Shown: positions 14,214-23,033, counted from the first letter of the stretch. The stretch: 34,668 nucleotides of DNA from Candidatus Fermentibacterota bacterium (GCA_029571005.1 JAKPTG010000071.1:1-34668); one strand, 5' to 3'. Translations and numbers: made by a program. The notes: generated by a model not told the origin, from the sequence alone.

Positions 14214-14570
14214 CTAACTCAGGGCCTTCTCCAGTTCGGGAACCTGGCGGCGGACCTGAAGCCTCACATTGCCGAGGTTGGCATCCTTTTCGGCGACCAC
14301 CGCAAGGAGAGCTTCACGGCCGAGGGCCGTCATCATCACGATGCCGTCCTGGTACTCCATCATGGCCTGGTCCATCTCGGCAAGGCCGATTTCATGCCCC
14401 ACATTTTCCGCGGAACCCATCACGGCGGAAACCATGGCGCCGATGGCTTCGATGTCGGCCTCCTTGGTTGAAGCGGCGTCTATCACGAATCCGTCTCGGC
14501 CTACGCATATCGCCACGTTTACGCCGGCTACCTCCACGAGCCGGCTGAGTATTACGTTCAATTCCTTCAT
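14214..14570 (-). CDS. Roadblock/LC7 domain protein, copy 1
   Basis: ATG at 14570 preceded by AAAGGAG; MKELNVILSRLVEVAGVNVAICVGRDGFVID... typical Roadblock/LC7 fold sequence. Confidence 0.85.
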   Translation of the reverse strand: MKELNVILSRLVEVAGVNVAICVGRDGFVIDAASTKEADIEAIGAMVSAVMGSAENVGHEIGLAEMDQAMMEYQDGIVMMTALGREALLAVVAEKDANLGNVRLQVRRQVPELEKALS

Positions 14571-14933
14571 CGGGGAAACTCCTTTCAGGAGAAGAAATTC
14601 TCCAGTATTTTTTCCTTCCCTACGCAATCAACCATGGGCACCTGGGCTGTCATACCGGAAGTCGGCCGGGGGAAAAATGCCTCGTCCAGAGCCGTGAGCG
14701 AAGATGGGGATTCGTCGGAAGCGACGGCTAAACCATGTCTTTCCCTTGGCATTCTGTTCAGGGGTGCCGACGAAAGCCTCTGAAAGGCATGGTAGCCCCG
14801 GCGGAACCGTATATCACCCGGAAGGAGAGAATCATGCCCCGACAGCCGCTCCATGGGCTGGCGTTCTTTATGGGTGTCGCTGCGGTTCCGGAATTCGGTG
14901 TGCAGGTCCACGGCGTTTATGAGGGCGGTTCTG

Positions 14934-15290
14934 CTAACCGAGGGCCTTTTCCAGCTCGGGAACCCGACGGCGGCCCTGAAGCCTCATATTGCCGAGGTTG
15001 GCATCCTTTTCGGCGACCACCGCAAGGAGTGCTTCACGGCTGAGGGCCGTCATCATCACGATGCCGTCCCGGTACTCCATCATGGCCTGGTCCATCCCGG
15101 CGAGGCCGAGTTCACGCCCCACTCTTTCCGCGGGACCCATTACGGTGGAAACCATGGCGCCGATGGCTTCGATGTCGGCCTCCCTGGTGGAAGCGGCGTC
15201 TATCACGAATCCGTCTCGGCCTACGCATACCGCCACCTCCACACCGGCAATTTCCAAGAACTGGTTGAGTATTCTATTTAGTTCTAACAT
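14934..15290 (-). CDS. Roadblock/LC7 domain protein, copy 2 (tandem paralog of copy 1)
   Basis: MLELNRILNQFLEIAGVEVAVCVGRDGFVIDAAST...; about 92% nt identity by eye to copy 1 over 300 bp at exactly 720 bp offset. Confidence 0.85.
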   Translation of the reverse strand: MLELNRILNQFLEIAGVEVAVCVGRDGFVIDAASTREADIEAIGAMVSTVMGPAERVGRELGLAGMDQAMMEYRDGIVMMTALSREALLAVVAEKDANLGNMRLQGRRRVPELEKALG

Positions 15291-15359
15291 ACGAAGTTAA
15301 AACTCCCTCCACCAAGGACAAAAACACTCGGGCGATGCCCTCACGGAAGTTGGGCCTTC

Positions 15360-15387
15360 AATATCGTAACATGGTTGTCGTTGTCAA
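15360..15387 (-). promoter_or_regulatory. Predicted sigma-70-type promoter for roadblock copy 2
   Basis: Minus strand TTGACA (15387-15382), 16-nt spacer, GATATT (15365-15360). Confidence 0.5.
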
Positions 15388-15684
15388 GGAACCCCCGGAT
15401 TCCCGCACCGGGGGGAGCGTCCCCGTTTTTCATCGGGTACATTTTTCGGACCGTTCCCTTGACTTGATGGTCTGACTCACGTGTCTCAGGCGGCAGGAAC
15501 TTCCACCCTCGGCATTGGCCGGCGACGCATCCAATTCCCGCCCCACGGCCGCGATTACGCCAACGAAGGATTCCTGAAGCATCCGGATTACGACCGCACT
15601 TTCAGAACCCGTCCACCGGTTGGATTTCGGTCTGGGGCGCACCTCCCGGGCGGGCCTGAGGGCGCGGGTTTCTGGAACACGGCG

Positions 15685-15719
15685 CAAAAAAGCGGCCCGC
15701 GCCTTCCGGTGCGGGCCGC
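15685..15719 (-). terminator. Rho-independent terminator downstream of the S8 protease gene
   Basis: GCGGCCCGC...GCGGGCCGC stem (15692-15700/15711-15719) followed on the minus strand by TTTTTT. Confidence 0.85.
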
Positions 15720-15733
15720 CGTTGTTTTCTGCC

Positions 15734-17494
15734 CTACCGGAGCAGGGTCATCCGGCTGATCGCCTGACCGCCCGGGCCCTCGGCCCGGATGAAGTACAGG
15801 CCGTTGCTCATGGCTTCGGGCACGTTCCAGAGGAAGCTGTGGGAACCCAAGGTCAGCTCTCCGCCGTGCACCGACGCGACCGTTCTTCCGGTGATGTCCA
15901 GGATACTCACCGTCACGCTTCCCGATGCGGGTATGTAGAGGGAGAACCGGGCATGGGAGCCGGCAGGGTTGGGGGATACTCCGGAAAGCACCATTGCGGC
16001 GGGCTCCGCCGGGGCTCCGGATTCCTCTTCCCCTATCGGCACAAGGGCGGCGAGAACCGCCTGGTAGATGTCCACCCTTCCGGCGCCGAAGATGTTGTCC
16101 TTGCCTGCGGCGCCCCGGTCAACCGCGGTCATCTCCAGCAGCGAGTCAACCTGGGCGCAGGTGAGGTTCGGGTTGGCGCTGAGCAGCAGCGCCACGCAGC
16201 CGGCGATGTGGGGAGTGGCCATGGAGGTGCCGTCCATTTCGGTATAGCCCGAGGGGTTGCTGTAGGAACAACTCAATATGTCAACGCCCGGGGCGGAAAT
16301 ATCCGGGTCTATAAGGCCGATCTGGGGGGCGGTGTCGGGGTAGTCGAACCAGGGGGAGTCGAACATCCAGGTCGAGTAGCCTACACTGGAAAAACTGGCG
16401 ATGTTGTCGTTGCTGTCCGTTGCGCCCACGGTGATGACCGAACTGAGACCGCCGGTCGTGGTCTGATCGGGATGGAGCCACGGAGGCGGGCAATCGCCGG
16501 GGGTGCGGATGTCGCCGTAGGTTCCGGGGTTGCCCCCCTCGTTGCCCGCCGCGATGCAGTGGTTGACCCCTGCGGCCAGGCTGTTCTCAAGGGCTTCGCG
16601 CCAGGTCTGGCGGGCTGGATTCCAGCTCTGTCTCCACCCGAAGGACGAGGAGACCACGCTTGCTCCATGTTCGGTGGCGAATTCGTAGGCGTCCCAGCAC
16701 TGCTGTTCGTCGGACAGTTGCATGCTTATCTTGAGGGCCATAATGGTGGCCTGGGGAGCGACGCCGGTATTGGTGCCCGAGGTGCCGTCACCCGCCACGG
16801 TTCCCGCACAGTGGGTTCCATGGCCGTGGGTGTCCATGGGATTCGGGTTGCCGCTGGCGAAGTTCCAGCCGTAGTGAAAACCGGCGTCGGTGTCGTGCCA
16901 CATGTTGTTGTGCAGATCGTTGTGGTTGTAGTTCACGCCGGTGTCCACCACCGCTACGATGACGCCCTGGCCCTCGTAGCCCAGGTTCCATACGTCGGGA
17001 GCGTTTATCTTATCCACACCCCAGGCGTTGGCCAGATCGAGTTCGCCACGGCCGGGCTCGCGGGTGTTCACCGGCTCTATGAGTATGTCGGGCCGGGTCT
17101 TCAGGTGAACCCACTCCACGTCTCCCCGGAGGGCGATCCGGCGGATGACTTCCGGGGTGGCCCAGCAACCGACTGCGCTCACGATCCAGTTGGTCTGGAT
17201 ATCGGAGACGCTGCCGGCGGGCATCGCTTCCAGGGTTTCGACGAGGGGCCTCTGAGCCGCCTCGGCGAAGTCCTTGAGAACGGTGACGACGAACTCACGA
17301 CGTTCCGAATTGTTCATTCCGGCCGCCACGGAATTGATGTAGTCGAGATCCGCCCTGCCGACGGGCTTGATCAGCACCGGGATCAGTTGCTCCGGGGCCG
17401 CCTGGGCCATTTCCAGTTGCAGGGGGTCGCTTATGACCCCGGCGTAACCCGCGGCGACAAGAAGCACAAGAGCTGTTAGGAGACCTTTCATCAC
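15734..17494 (-). CDS. Secreted subtilisin-like serine protease (S8) with signal peptide and C-terminal T9SS/FlgD-type sorting-like domain
   Basis: Catalytic motifs VVDTGVNYNHNDL (Asp), HGHGTHCAGT (His), DGTSMATPHIAG (Ser); C-terminal SGVSPNPAGSHARFSLYIPASGSVTVSILDITGRTV...GLYFIRAEG. Confidence 0.93.
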   Translation of the reverse strand: MMKGLLTALVLLVAAGYAGVISDPLQLEMAQAAPEQLIPVLIKPVGRADLDYINSVAAGMNNSERREFVVTVLKDFAEAAQRPLVETLEAMPAGSVSDIQTNWIVSAVGCWATPEVIRRIALRGDVEWVHLKTRPDILIEPVNTREPGRGELDLANAWGVDKINAPDVWNLGYEGQGVIVAVVDTGVNYNHNDLHNNMWHDTDAGFHYGWNFASGNPNPMDTHGHGTHCAGTVAGDGTSGTNTGVAPQATIMALKISMQLSDEQQCWDAYEFATEHGASVVSSSFGWRQSWNPARQTWREALENSLAAGVNHCIAAGNEGGNPGTYGDIRTPGDCPPPWLHPDQTTTGGLSSVITVGATDSNDNIASFSSVGYSTWMFDSPWFDYPDTAPQIGLIDPDISAPGVDILSCSYSNPSGYTEMDGTSMATPHIAGCVALLLSANPNLTCAQVDSLLEMTAVDRGAAGKDNIFGAGRVDIYQAVLAALVPIGEEESGAPAEPAAMVLSGVSPNPAGSHARFSLYIPASGSVTVSILDITGRTVASVHGGELTLGSHSFLWNVPEAMSNGLYFIRAEGPGGQAISRMTLLR

Positions 17495-17620
17495 TTACCT
17501 TTCCTCATTAGAGGGAAACCTGCGGAGAACCCGCTTCTGCCTTGGCAAAAACGAAACCAGCCCTTTCCGGCCCGATTCCGCCTCGGAAAACATCCTGCTC
17601 ATTGTCGTGCAGGCAGGAAA

Positions 17621-17649
17621 AGCATAATCACCGATACAAACCTGTGCAA
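17621..17649 (-). promoter_or_regulatory. Predicted promoter for the S8 protease
   Basis: Minus strand TTGCAC (17649-17644), 17-nt spacer, TATGCT (17626-17621). Confidence 0.5.
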
Positions 17650-17655
17650 GCGTGT

Positions 17656-18084
17656 TCACGGGACGATCCTCACGGCGGACACGAAGCGCCTTACGTAATT
17701 GGACTGATCCACGGGAGTCACTATCACGCCGGTGTCCCGGTAGGAGGAACAGTGCACAAAACTTCCCTCGCCGATGTATATGCCCACGTGTCCGGGATTC
17801 CGGAATATCAGGAGGTCGCCTGGGACGAGGCTGTCCCGTGATACGGGGGTTCCGGCCTCCGCCATGGCGCCGGCGGTCCGGGGGAGGGGGATGCCGTGGT
17901 CTCCGAACACCCTGTAAACCAGCCCGCTGCAATCGTAACCCGAGGGGCCGGTTCCGCCGTACACGTACGGGGCGCCGAGGCGCGAGAGGGCGTCGGCGAC
18001 TATGGCTTCGGCAACCCCTGGAGTATTGAGGGAGTCGCCGGCGTCGGCTTCCGTGAAGAGAAACAGCAGAAACACCGTAATCAT
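17656..18084 (-). CDS. NlpC/P60 family cysteine peptidase
   Basis: GAPYVYGGTGPSGYDCSGLVYRVF, LPRTAGAMA, HVGIYIGEGSFVHCSS motifs. Confidence 0.9.
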   Translation of the reverse strand: MITVFLLFLFTEADAGDSLNTPGVAEAIVADALSRLGAPYVYGGTGPSGYDCSGLVYRVFGDHGIPLPRTAGAMAEAGTPVSRDSLVPGDLLIFRNPGHVGIYIGEGSFVHCSSYRDTGVIVTPVDQSNYVRRFVSAVRIVP

Positions 18085-18393
18085 GATACCGGAACAACCC
18101 CGTTCTTCTGCCTGTGCCGGCTCCGTTCTTCCGGGCGGAAACGAAAGACGCGCCCGGCTGTTTCATGGATGTACCGCCGACGGGGTGCGGCGGTTCCCGT
18201 GAGCGGGCAGCCCGGCGGAGCCGTCCGCGCTTTTTCGGGGTTTTTCCAAGCGGAACCCTATCCGGGCCGGGCGTAATCTGAGAGCCGGAGATTCCGCAGG
18301 CAGCCGGGAAAGGCCCGTGGAAGGCCCGCTTTTCCGTTTACGGGCCGCCGGTGTAATATTTCGGTGTCGTGTTTCGATGGAAGGAGGTTCTGC

Positions 18394-19002
18394 ATGAACT
18401 GCCCCTTGATGCTTCTCGTCCTGGCGTGCGGGTTTTATCCTGCTTTCCCGGAAAGCACCGTTCCCGGGCCGGGGTACGACGGTTCCGCCGGTTCAGTATG
18501 GCTGGATCGGTTTCTGGCCCTCGATGGGATGGAGTACGGGGAGTTCCTGACGGAACTGGGCCTTTTCGAGCAGCGCACCGGCCCGGGATGGGGGAGGCGC
18601 CCCTCCACCTGGCGGTGGATACACAGAGTCGGGGAGTGGGAGCGGGAGTTTCCCGAGATGAGCGGTCTTGGAGCCCTGCTGTGCCGGCTCGATCTGGATT
18701 GGTCCCAGCACGCATACCTTGACGCCCTCACCGCCTGGACGAACTACCGCCTGGAGGCCGCAGCCTCCACCTACGGCGGGGAAAGCCGCAGGGACGCTTT
18801 TTTCCGGGACTTCACCGGGGGAGGGGCCTGGGTTCCCTCCGCGGACCTTTTCGCCGGGGAGAACCTGTTCCACGGCGAGGCGGGGGACATGGTGGCGGAG
18901 GCGGTGGCCCTGATTAGGGAGATGCTCACCCCGGATCAGATGGAGACGGCATCCTCCCTGGTCCGCGACGGCGGCTTCGACCGGGGAAGGCGTCGCTACT
19001 GA
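18394..19002 (+). CDS. Hypothetical exported protein
   Basis: ATG at 18394 with upstream GGAAGGAGG; hydrophobic N-terminus MNCPLMLLVLACGFYPAFP. Confidence 0.6.
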   Translation: MNCPLMLLVLACGFYPAFPESTVPGPGYDGSAGSVWLDRFLALDGMEYGEFLTELGLFEQRTGPGWGRRPSTWRWIHRVGEWEREFPEMSGLGALLCRLDLDWSQHAYLDALTAWTNYRLEAAASTYGGESRRDAFFRDFTGGGAWVPSADLFAGENLFHGEAGDMVAEAVALIREMLTPDQMETASSLVRDGGFDRGRRRY

Positions 19003-19549
19003 GAAGGCCGAAGACGTTCACGTTTCTGTGGGCTCCGTGAAGCAGGAGGGCGTCCCTCAGGGTTCCCTCGAGCCTGAAGCCGACTCTGTACAGCAGCCTT
19101 TCGGCCCTCCGGTTGCCCTCCGCTACCCGGGCCTCGATCCGGTGGAGCCCCAGGGCGTCGAACCCGTACTCCACCGCCGCGGAGAGGGCGCTGGTCATGA
19201 GGCCCTTTCCCCTGTGCTCCGTAAGAAGCTCGAAGGCGGTCTCCGCCGAGCCGTCATGAAAGCTGAACTCCTGCAGGGAGACGCTGCCGGCGTAAAGGCC
19301 GGTGCCCTTCTCGACCACGGCCCAGTTCAGGGCCGTGCCGCTTTCGTGCCCGTGGATGAACTCCTCCAGTACTCCTTCGAGGGCTTCGGGCCTGTCCACC
19401 GGGTCCGTGATGAACTCGGTGGCGTCCGGGTCCGAGAAACACCGGAAAAGGCCGTCCAGATCCTCCGGCGTGAAACGGCGGAGGATCGCGTTCCCGGCTT
19501 TCAGCACCGGAAACGCCTCCGGCCATGTGATACTTGGACATTCCGGCAC
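18926..19549 (-). CDS. GNAT-family (RimJ/RimL-like) N-acetyltransferase
   Basis: LRRFTPEDLDGLFRCFSDPDATEFI, ELLTEHRGKGLMTSALSAAVEYGFDALGLHRIEARVAEGNRRAERLLYRVGFRLEGTLRD. Confidence 0.9.
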   Translation of the reverse strand: MPECPSITWPEAFPVLKAGNAILRRFTPEDLDGLFRCFSDPDATEFITDPVDRPEALEGVLEEFIHGHESGTALNWAVVEKGTGLYAGSVSLQEFSFHDGSAETAFELLTEHRGKGLMTSALSAAVEYGFDALGLHRIEARVAEGNRRAERLLYRVGFRLEGTLRDALLLHGAHRNVNVFGLLSSDAFPGRSRRRGPGRMPSPSDPG

Positions 19550-20028
19550 TCGGCGACCTCCAAGGTTATGGGGCTGCCTTCGGGAGCGGTATGCAGCGCT
19601 CCCTCGGCCCCATGCCTGTCACGGCCGGGGGATCCCGGGCTGAAGTTCCGCGCCGGGTTCTCCGAAGGAAGGGGCCGGCCTTCGGCCTCTTCCCTCCGGC
19701 CGCCGGTACTGTAACGGAAGGTCGGGCCGGGGGAAAGGGGCATGCCGCATCGTTTCCGCCCGGGGGGCGGCCTCCCCGGGGAACCTTGACCTTCCCCCGC
19801 CCGGGGCCGCACCCTGAAGCCGCGGACGCACCGTTCCGGAACGTTTCCGGCATCTCCCGGCCCCTCCGTACCCAGCCGTGGGTTTCACGCCGCAGGGCCG
19901 AATTCCCGCATCACGCTCCGGGAAGCCCCTCCGCACGCCTTGTGTCCCGCGGCCTTGCCGTGGTTGCCCCCGACTGGCCGTGAGCGGATATTCACACATC
20001 GTCGAGCCAAAAACGAAGGGGAGAAGCC

Positions 20029-21237
20029 ATGGGACGGATTCCGTACCTTTTGTTTCCGGTCTGCCTGCTTTTCGCTGCGGGGCTTTTCATCGCCTGCGGC
20101 AAGAGCCCCTCCGGGCCGGAGAACGCCCCCACCCCCTCGGTTCTCACCGCGGTCGCCGGCGCGACCGGGGTCGCCCTGTCATGGACCCGGTGCCCCGATC
20201 CGGACTTTTCCCACTACACCCTCTACCGCTCCTACGTCGGCGGGATAGCCGAAGATACCCTTTCTGCGGAGAAGCTCGGCGTATTCACCGATCCCGGCGT
20301 GCTTGCCTTCAACGATTCAACCCTCGCGCAACCCACCGCCTGCTACGCCCTGCGCACCACCAACGACGCGGGCCTGTCCTCCTGGAGCAACGAGGGGACC
20401 GCCGTTCTCCGGGGCTACACCATATCCGCCTGGGGTTGGAATAGCGACGGCCAGTGTGATGTTCCATATCCCAACACCGGTTTCATCGCTGTAGCGGGGG
20501 GAGGATGGCACAGCCTCGGCCTGAAGTCGAATGGCTCCATAGTCGCGTGGGGTCGGAACGACTACGGCCAGTGCGATGTTCCATATCCCGACAGCGGTTT
20601 CATCGCGGTTGCGGCTGGAGGATGTCACAGCCTCGGCCTGAGGAACGACGGCTCGATAGCCGCGCGGGGTCGGAACGACTACGGCCAGTGCACGGTTCCC
20701 TATCCCAACAGCGGTTTCATCGCGGTTGCGGGCGGATGGAGGCACAACCTCGGCCTGAGGAACGACAGTTCCATATCCGCCTGGGGGAGGAACAACTACG
20801 GCCAGTGTAATGTTCCCTCGCCCAACAGCGGTTTCATCGCCGTCTCGGCGGGGAGCTATCACAGCCTCGGCCTGAGGAACGACGGCTCCATATCCGCCTG
20901 GGGGAGGAACAACTACGGCCAGTGTAATGTTCCCTCGCCCAACAGCGGTTTCATCGCGGTTGCGGGCGGATGGGGGCACAGCCTCGGCCTGAGGCCCGAC
21001 GGCTCAATAGTCGCGTGGGGTTCGGACGACTACGGCCAGTGCGATGTTCCCTATCCCAACAGCGGTTTCATCGCAGTTGCGGCGGGGAGCTATCACAGCC
21101 TCGGCCTGAGGGACGACGGCTCAATAGCCGCGTGGGGAAGGAACGACGGTGGCCAGTGCGATGTTCCCTCGCCCAACACCGGTTTCATCGCGGTCGCCGC
21201 AGGAGTCCAGCACAGCCTCGGCCTGAGGGAGGAGTGA
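20029..21237 (+). CDS. Lipoprotein with fibronectin-III-like segment and tandem RCC1-like repeats
   Basis: SD GGGGAGAAGCC; lipobox FIAC; repeated GQCDVPYPNSGFIAVAAGxxHSLGLRxDGSIxAWGRNDY units. Confidence 0.88.
   Translation: MGRIPYLLFPVCLLFAAGLFIACGKSPSGPENAPTPSVLTAVAGATGVALSWTRCPDPDFSHYTLYRSYVGGIAEDTLSAEKLGVFTDPGVLAFNDSTLAQPTACYALRTTNDAGLSSWSNEGTAVLRGYTISAWGWNSDGQCDVPYPNTGFIAVAGGGWHSLGLKSNGSIVAWGRNDYGQCDVPYPDSGFIAVAAGGCHSLGLRNDGSIAARGRNDYGQCTVPYPNSGFIAVAGGWRHNLGLRNDSSISAWGRNNYGQCNVPSPNSGFIAVSAGSYHSLGLRNDGSISAWGRNNYGQCNVPSPNSGFIAVAGGWGHSLGLRPDGSIVAWGSDDYGQCDVPYPNSGFIAVAAGSYHSLGLRDDGSIAAWGRNDGGQCDVPSPNTGFIAVAAGVQHSLGLREE
20425..21234 (+). repeat. Tandem 117-bp (39-aa) in-frame RCC1-like repeats
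   Basis: GGCCAGTG(C/T) recurs every 117 bp; 71-nt exact identity between 20770-20840 and 20887-20957. Confidence 0.9.
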
Positions 21238-21301
21238 CCCGGGGCGGAGGGCTCGCATTTTTTGAGGTTCCTGCACCTTACCTCTGGAGGATGACCGGAT
21301 T

Positions 21302-22009
21302 TTGACAGTACTTGAAAACCCGCAGCGGCGGTTTCCTCCGCCGCCCGGAAGCTTCGCCGGCGCCGTCTTCGATCTCGACGGCACACTGCTGGACACCCTG
21401 GACGACATCACCAGGGTGGGAAACTCGATCCTGTCCCGGCGGGGGTTCCCCGTCAGGGACCGGGAAACCTTCAGAGCGGCGACGGGAATGGGGATCGAAG
21501 CGCTTTACAGAAAACTTTTGGGGGACGATTCCGACCCGGCCCTTGTGGCGGACATGGCGAGGGAGGCCGCTCTGGCCTATTCCAGGGTGGAGGAGAGCAT
21601 CGCCCGGCCCTTTCCCGGAGTCCCGGAATTGTTGAGCAGGCTGGAATCGGAAGGGATTCCGATGGCGGTTCTGTCCAACAAGCCGCAGGAAGCGGTTACG
21701 GCCCTCCTTGCCGTGTTGCTGCCCGGGGTGCGGTTCCATGCGGCCATAGGGGCTGCGCCCGGAAGAACGGTGAAACCCTGCGGGGAAGCGGCGGTGAAAC
21801 TGATGGGCTCCATGGGAGTCGTCCCGGAAAAAACCGCCATGGTCGGCGATGGGGAACCGGATATGAAAACGGCCCTGGCCGCCGGTATGGTGCCGGTGGG
21901 GTGCTCCTGGGGGTTCACCCCTCCCGGGAGGCTCCTTGAAATGGGGGCGGTGTACCTGGTGCACAGCCTGAAGGAGCTGGAGGACATCCTCATCCCTCCG
22001 GCGCTATGA
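21302..22009 (+). CDS. HAD-superfamily hydrolase, phosphoglycolate phosphatase-like
   Basis: AVFDLDGTLLDTLDDI, AVLSNKP, VKPCGEA, AMVGDGEPDMKTALAAGM motifs. Confidence 0.92.
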   Translation: MTVLENPQRRFPPPPGSFAGAVFDLDGTLLDTLDDITRVGNSILSRRGFPVRDRETFRAATGMGIEALYRKLLGDDSDPALVADMAREAALAYSRVEESIARPFPGVPELLSRLESEGIPMAVLSNKPQEAVTALLAVLLPGVRFHAAIGAAPGRTVKPCGEAAVKLMGSMGVVPEKTAMVGDGEPDMKTALAAGMVPVGCSWGFTPPGRLLEMGAVYLVHSLKELEDILIPPAL

Positions 22010-22912
22010 CCGTCAGACCCGGGCCGGTGCGGAAGAGTATCTCCGACGGAGGCGAAGAAAAGACCTGGAATTCCCCGTCCAGCTCCATGAGCAGATCTCC
22101 CTTGGGTTCGACCCGAAAGGCGGCGGCCCTGTGGCCCCGGGCCTGGGGGAGTTCCAGGAGGGTTCCGTCGAAGACCCGGGGAATGTTGGCCGCTATGGTG
22201 AAAAAGCCTACCGGAAGAATCCAGGCCGCGTCCAGCAGGCCGTCGTCCGGAAGGGCGGCGGGGGAGAGGCTCATGCCGCCGCCGCTGTAGCGGCCGACCC
22301 CCAGGGTGAGGGTGAAGTACGCTCCGGAATGGAGCAGGTCGCCGCCGGAAGAAATATCGGCTCTCCAGACCGGAGGGAAGAGGGCCGACGCCACGAGGGA
22401 TGCCAGGTAGCCGCTCTTGCCCAGGGGGAGGACCCTCCTCAGCCTCAGCGCCCTGTGGAGGACGAAGGCGTCGAAGCCCATCCCCGCCGAATTGAGAAAA
22501 AACCTGGGTTCGCCGTCGGCAAGGCAGACTCCGGTGTCAACCCGGCGGGAGAATCCTTTCTTCATCAGCTCTACCGCTCCGGGTACCGACCGGGGTATGC
22601 CGAGGCTTCTCACCCAGTCGTTGCCGGTTCCCGAGGGTATGTGGGCCAGGACCGGCGGAACCTCCATGCCGCAGAGAGCCGAGGCCGCGGTGGAAAGGGT
22701 TCCGTCGCCGCCGTAAACCGCGAGGCCGTCGAAGCCGTCTCTGACGGATGATTCGGCCAGTTCGGCGGTTCTGCCGGGACAGGTGGTGAAGACGGGTGCA
22801 AAGGGAATGCCCCGGGAGGAGAGCAAATCGGCGACGGAGGGCCAGCGGCGCCCCGCCCGGCCCACGGCGGCGGCCGGGTTCACTATGACACGCCAAGTCC
22901 CCTGGAAAGCCA
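21990..22912 (-). CDS. Diacylglycerol kinase / YegS-LCB5-family lipid kinase
   Basis: VIVNPAAAVGRAGRRW, AVYGGDGTLSTAASAL, IPSGTGNDWVRSLGIP; start placed at ATG 22912 (MAFQGTWRVIVNP) rather than 22994. Confidence 0.88.
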
Positions 22913-22941
22913 TGGCCGGAATATGTAAAAAGGCACCGGGG

Positions 22942-22969
22942 TTGACGACGACGAAAAGAGGTGTAGAAT
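22942..22969 (+). promoter_or_regulatory. Predicted promoter for rex-hyd operon
   Basis: TTGACG (22942-22947), 16-nt spacer, TAGAAT (22964-22969). Confidence 0.6.
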
Positions 22970-22976
22970 ACTGAAG

Positions 22977-22994
22977 TTGTGAAAACAGTAACAA
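22977..22994 (+). promoter_or_regulatory. Predicted Rex operator
   Basis: TTGTGAAAACAGTAACAA differs from the well-known Rex consensus TTGTGAA-N4-TTCACAA at two positions; sits at the predicted transcription start upstream of rex. Confidence 0.7.
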
Positions 22995-23033
22995 TGTTAC
23001 AAAATATACAACAGCTTACGATTCACGAGGCGC

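Noticed and set aside
14721-14840. Known riboswitch classes (c-di-GMP-I, TPP, Moco, cobalamin)
   Set aside because: Compared from memory; core conserved nucleotides of these classes are not matched, so only a generic structured-RNA hypothesis is kept
14853-15281. Plus-strand 142-aa ORF and its 14123-14548 counterpart
   Set aside because: Antisense to the roadblock copies; similarity between these ORFs merely reflects the duplicated minus-strand genes
15620-17479. 619-aa plus-strand ORF
   Set aside because: Antisense shadow of the S8 protease, which has full catalytic motifs on the minus strand
20317-20979. 220-aa minus-strand repetitive ORF
   Set aside because: Repeats simply mirror the 117-bp RCC1-type repeats, whose unit length is a multiple of three
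20425-21234. Possible CRISPR-like direct repeats
   Set aside because: Repeats are in-frame 39-aa coding units with no unique spacers; RCC1-like protein repeats explain them
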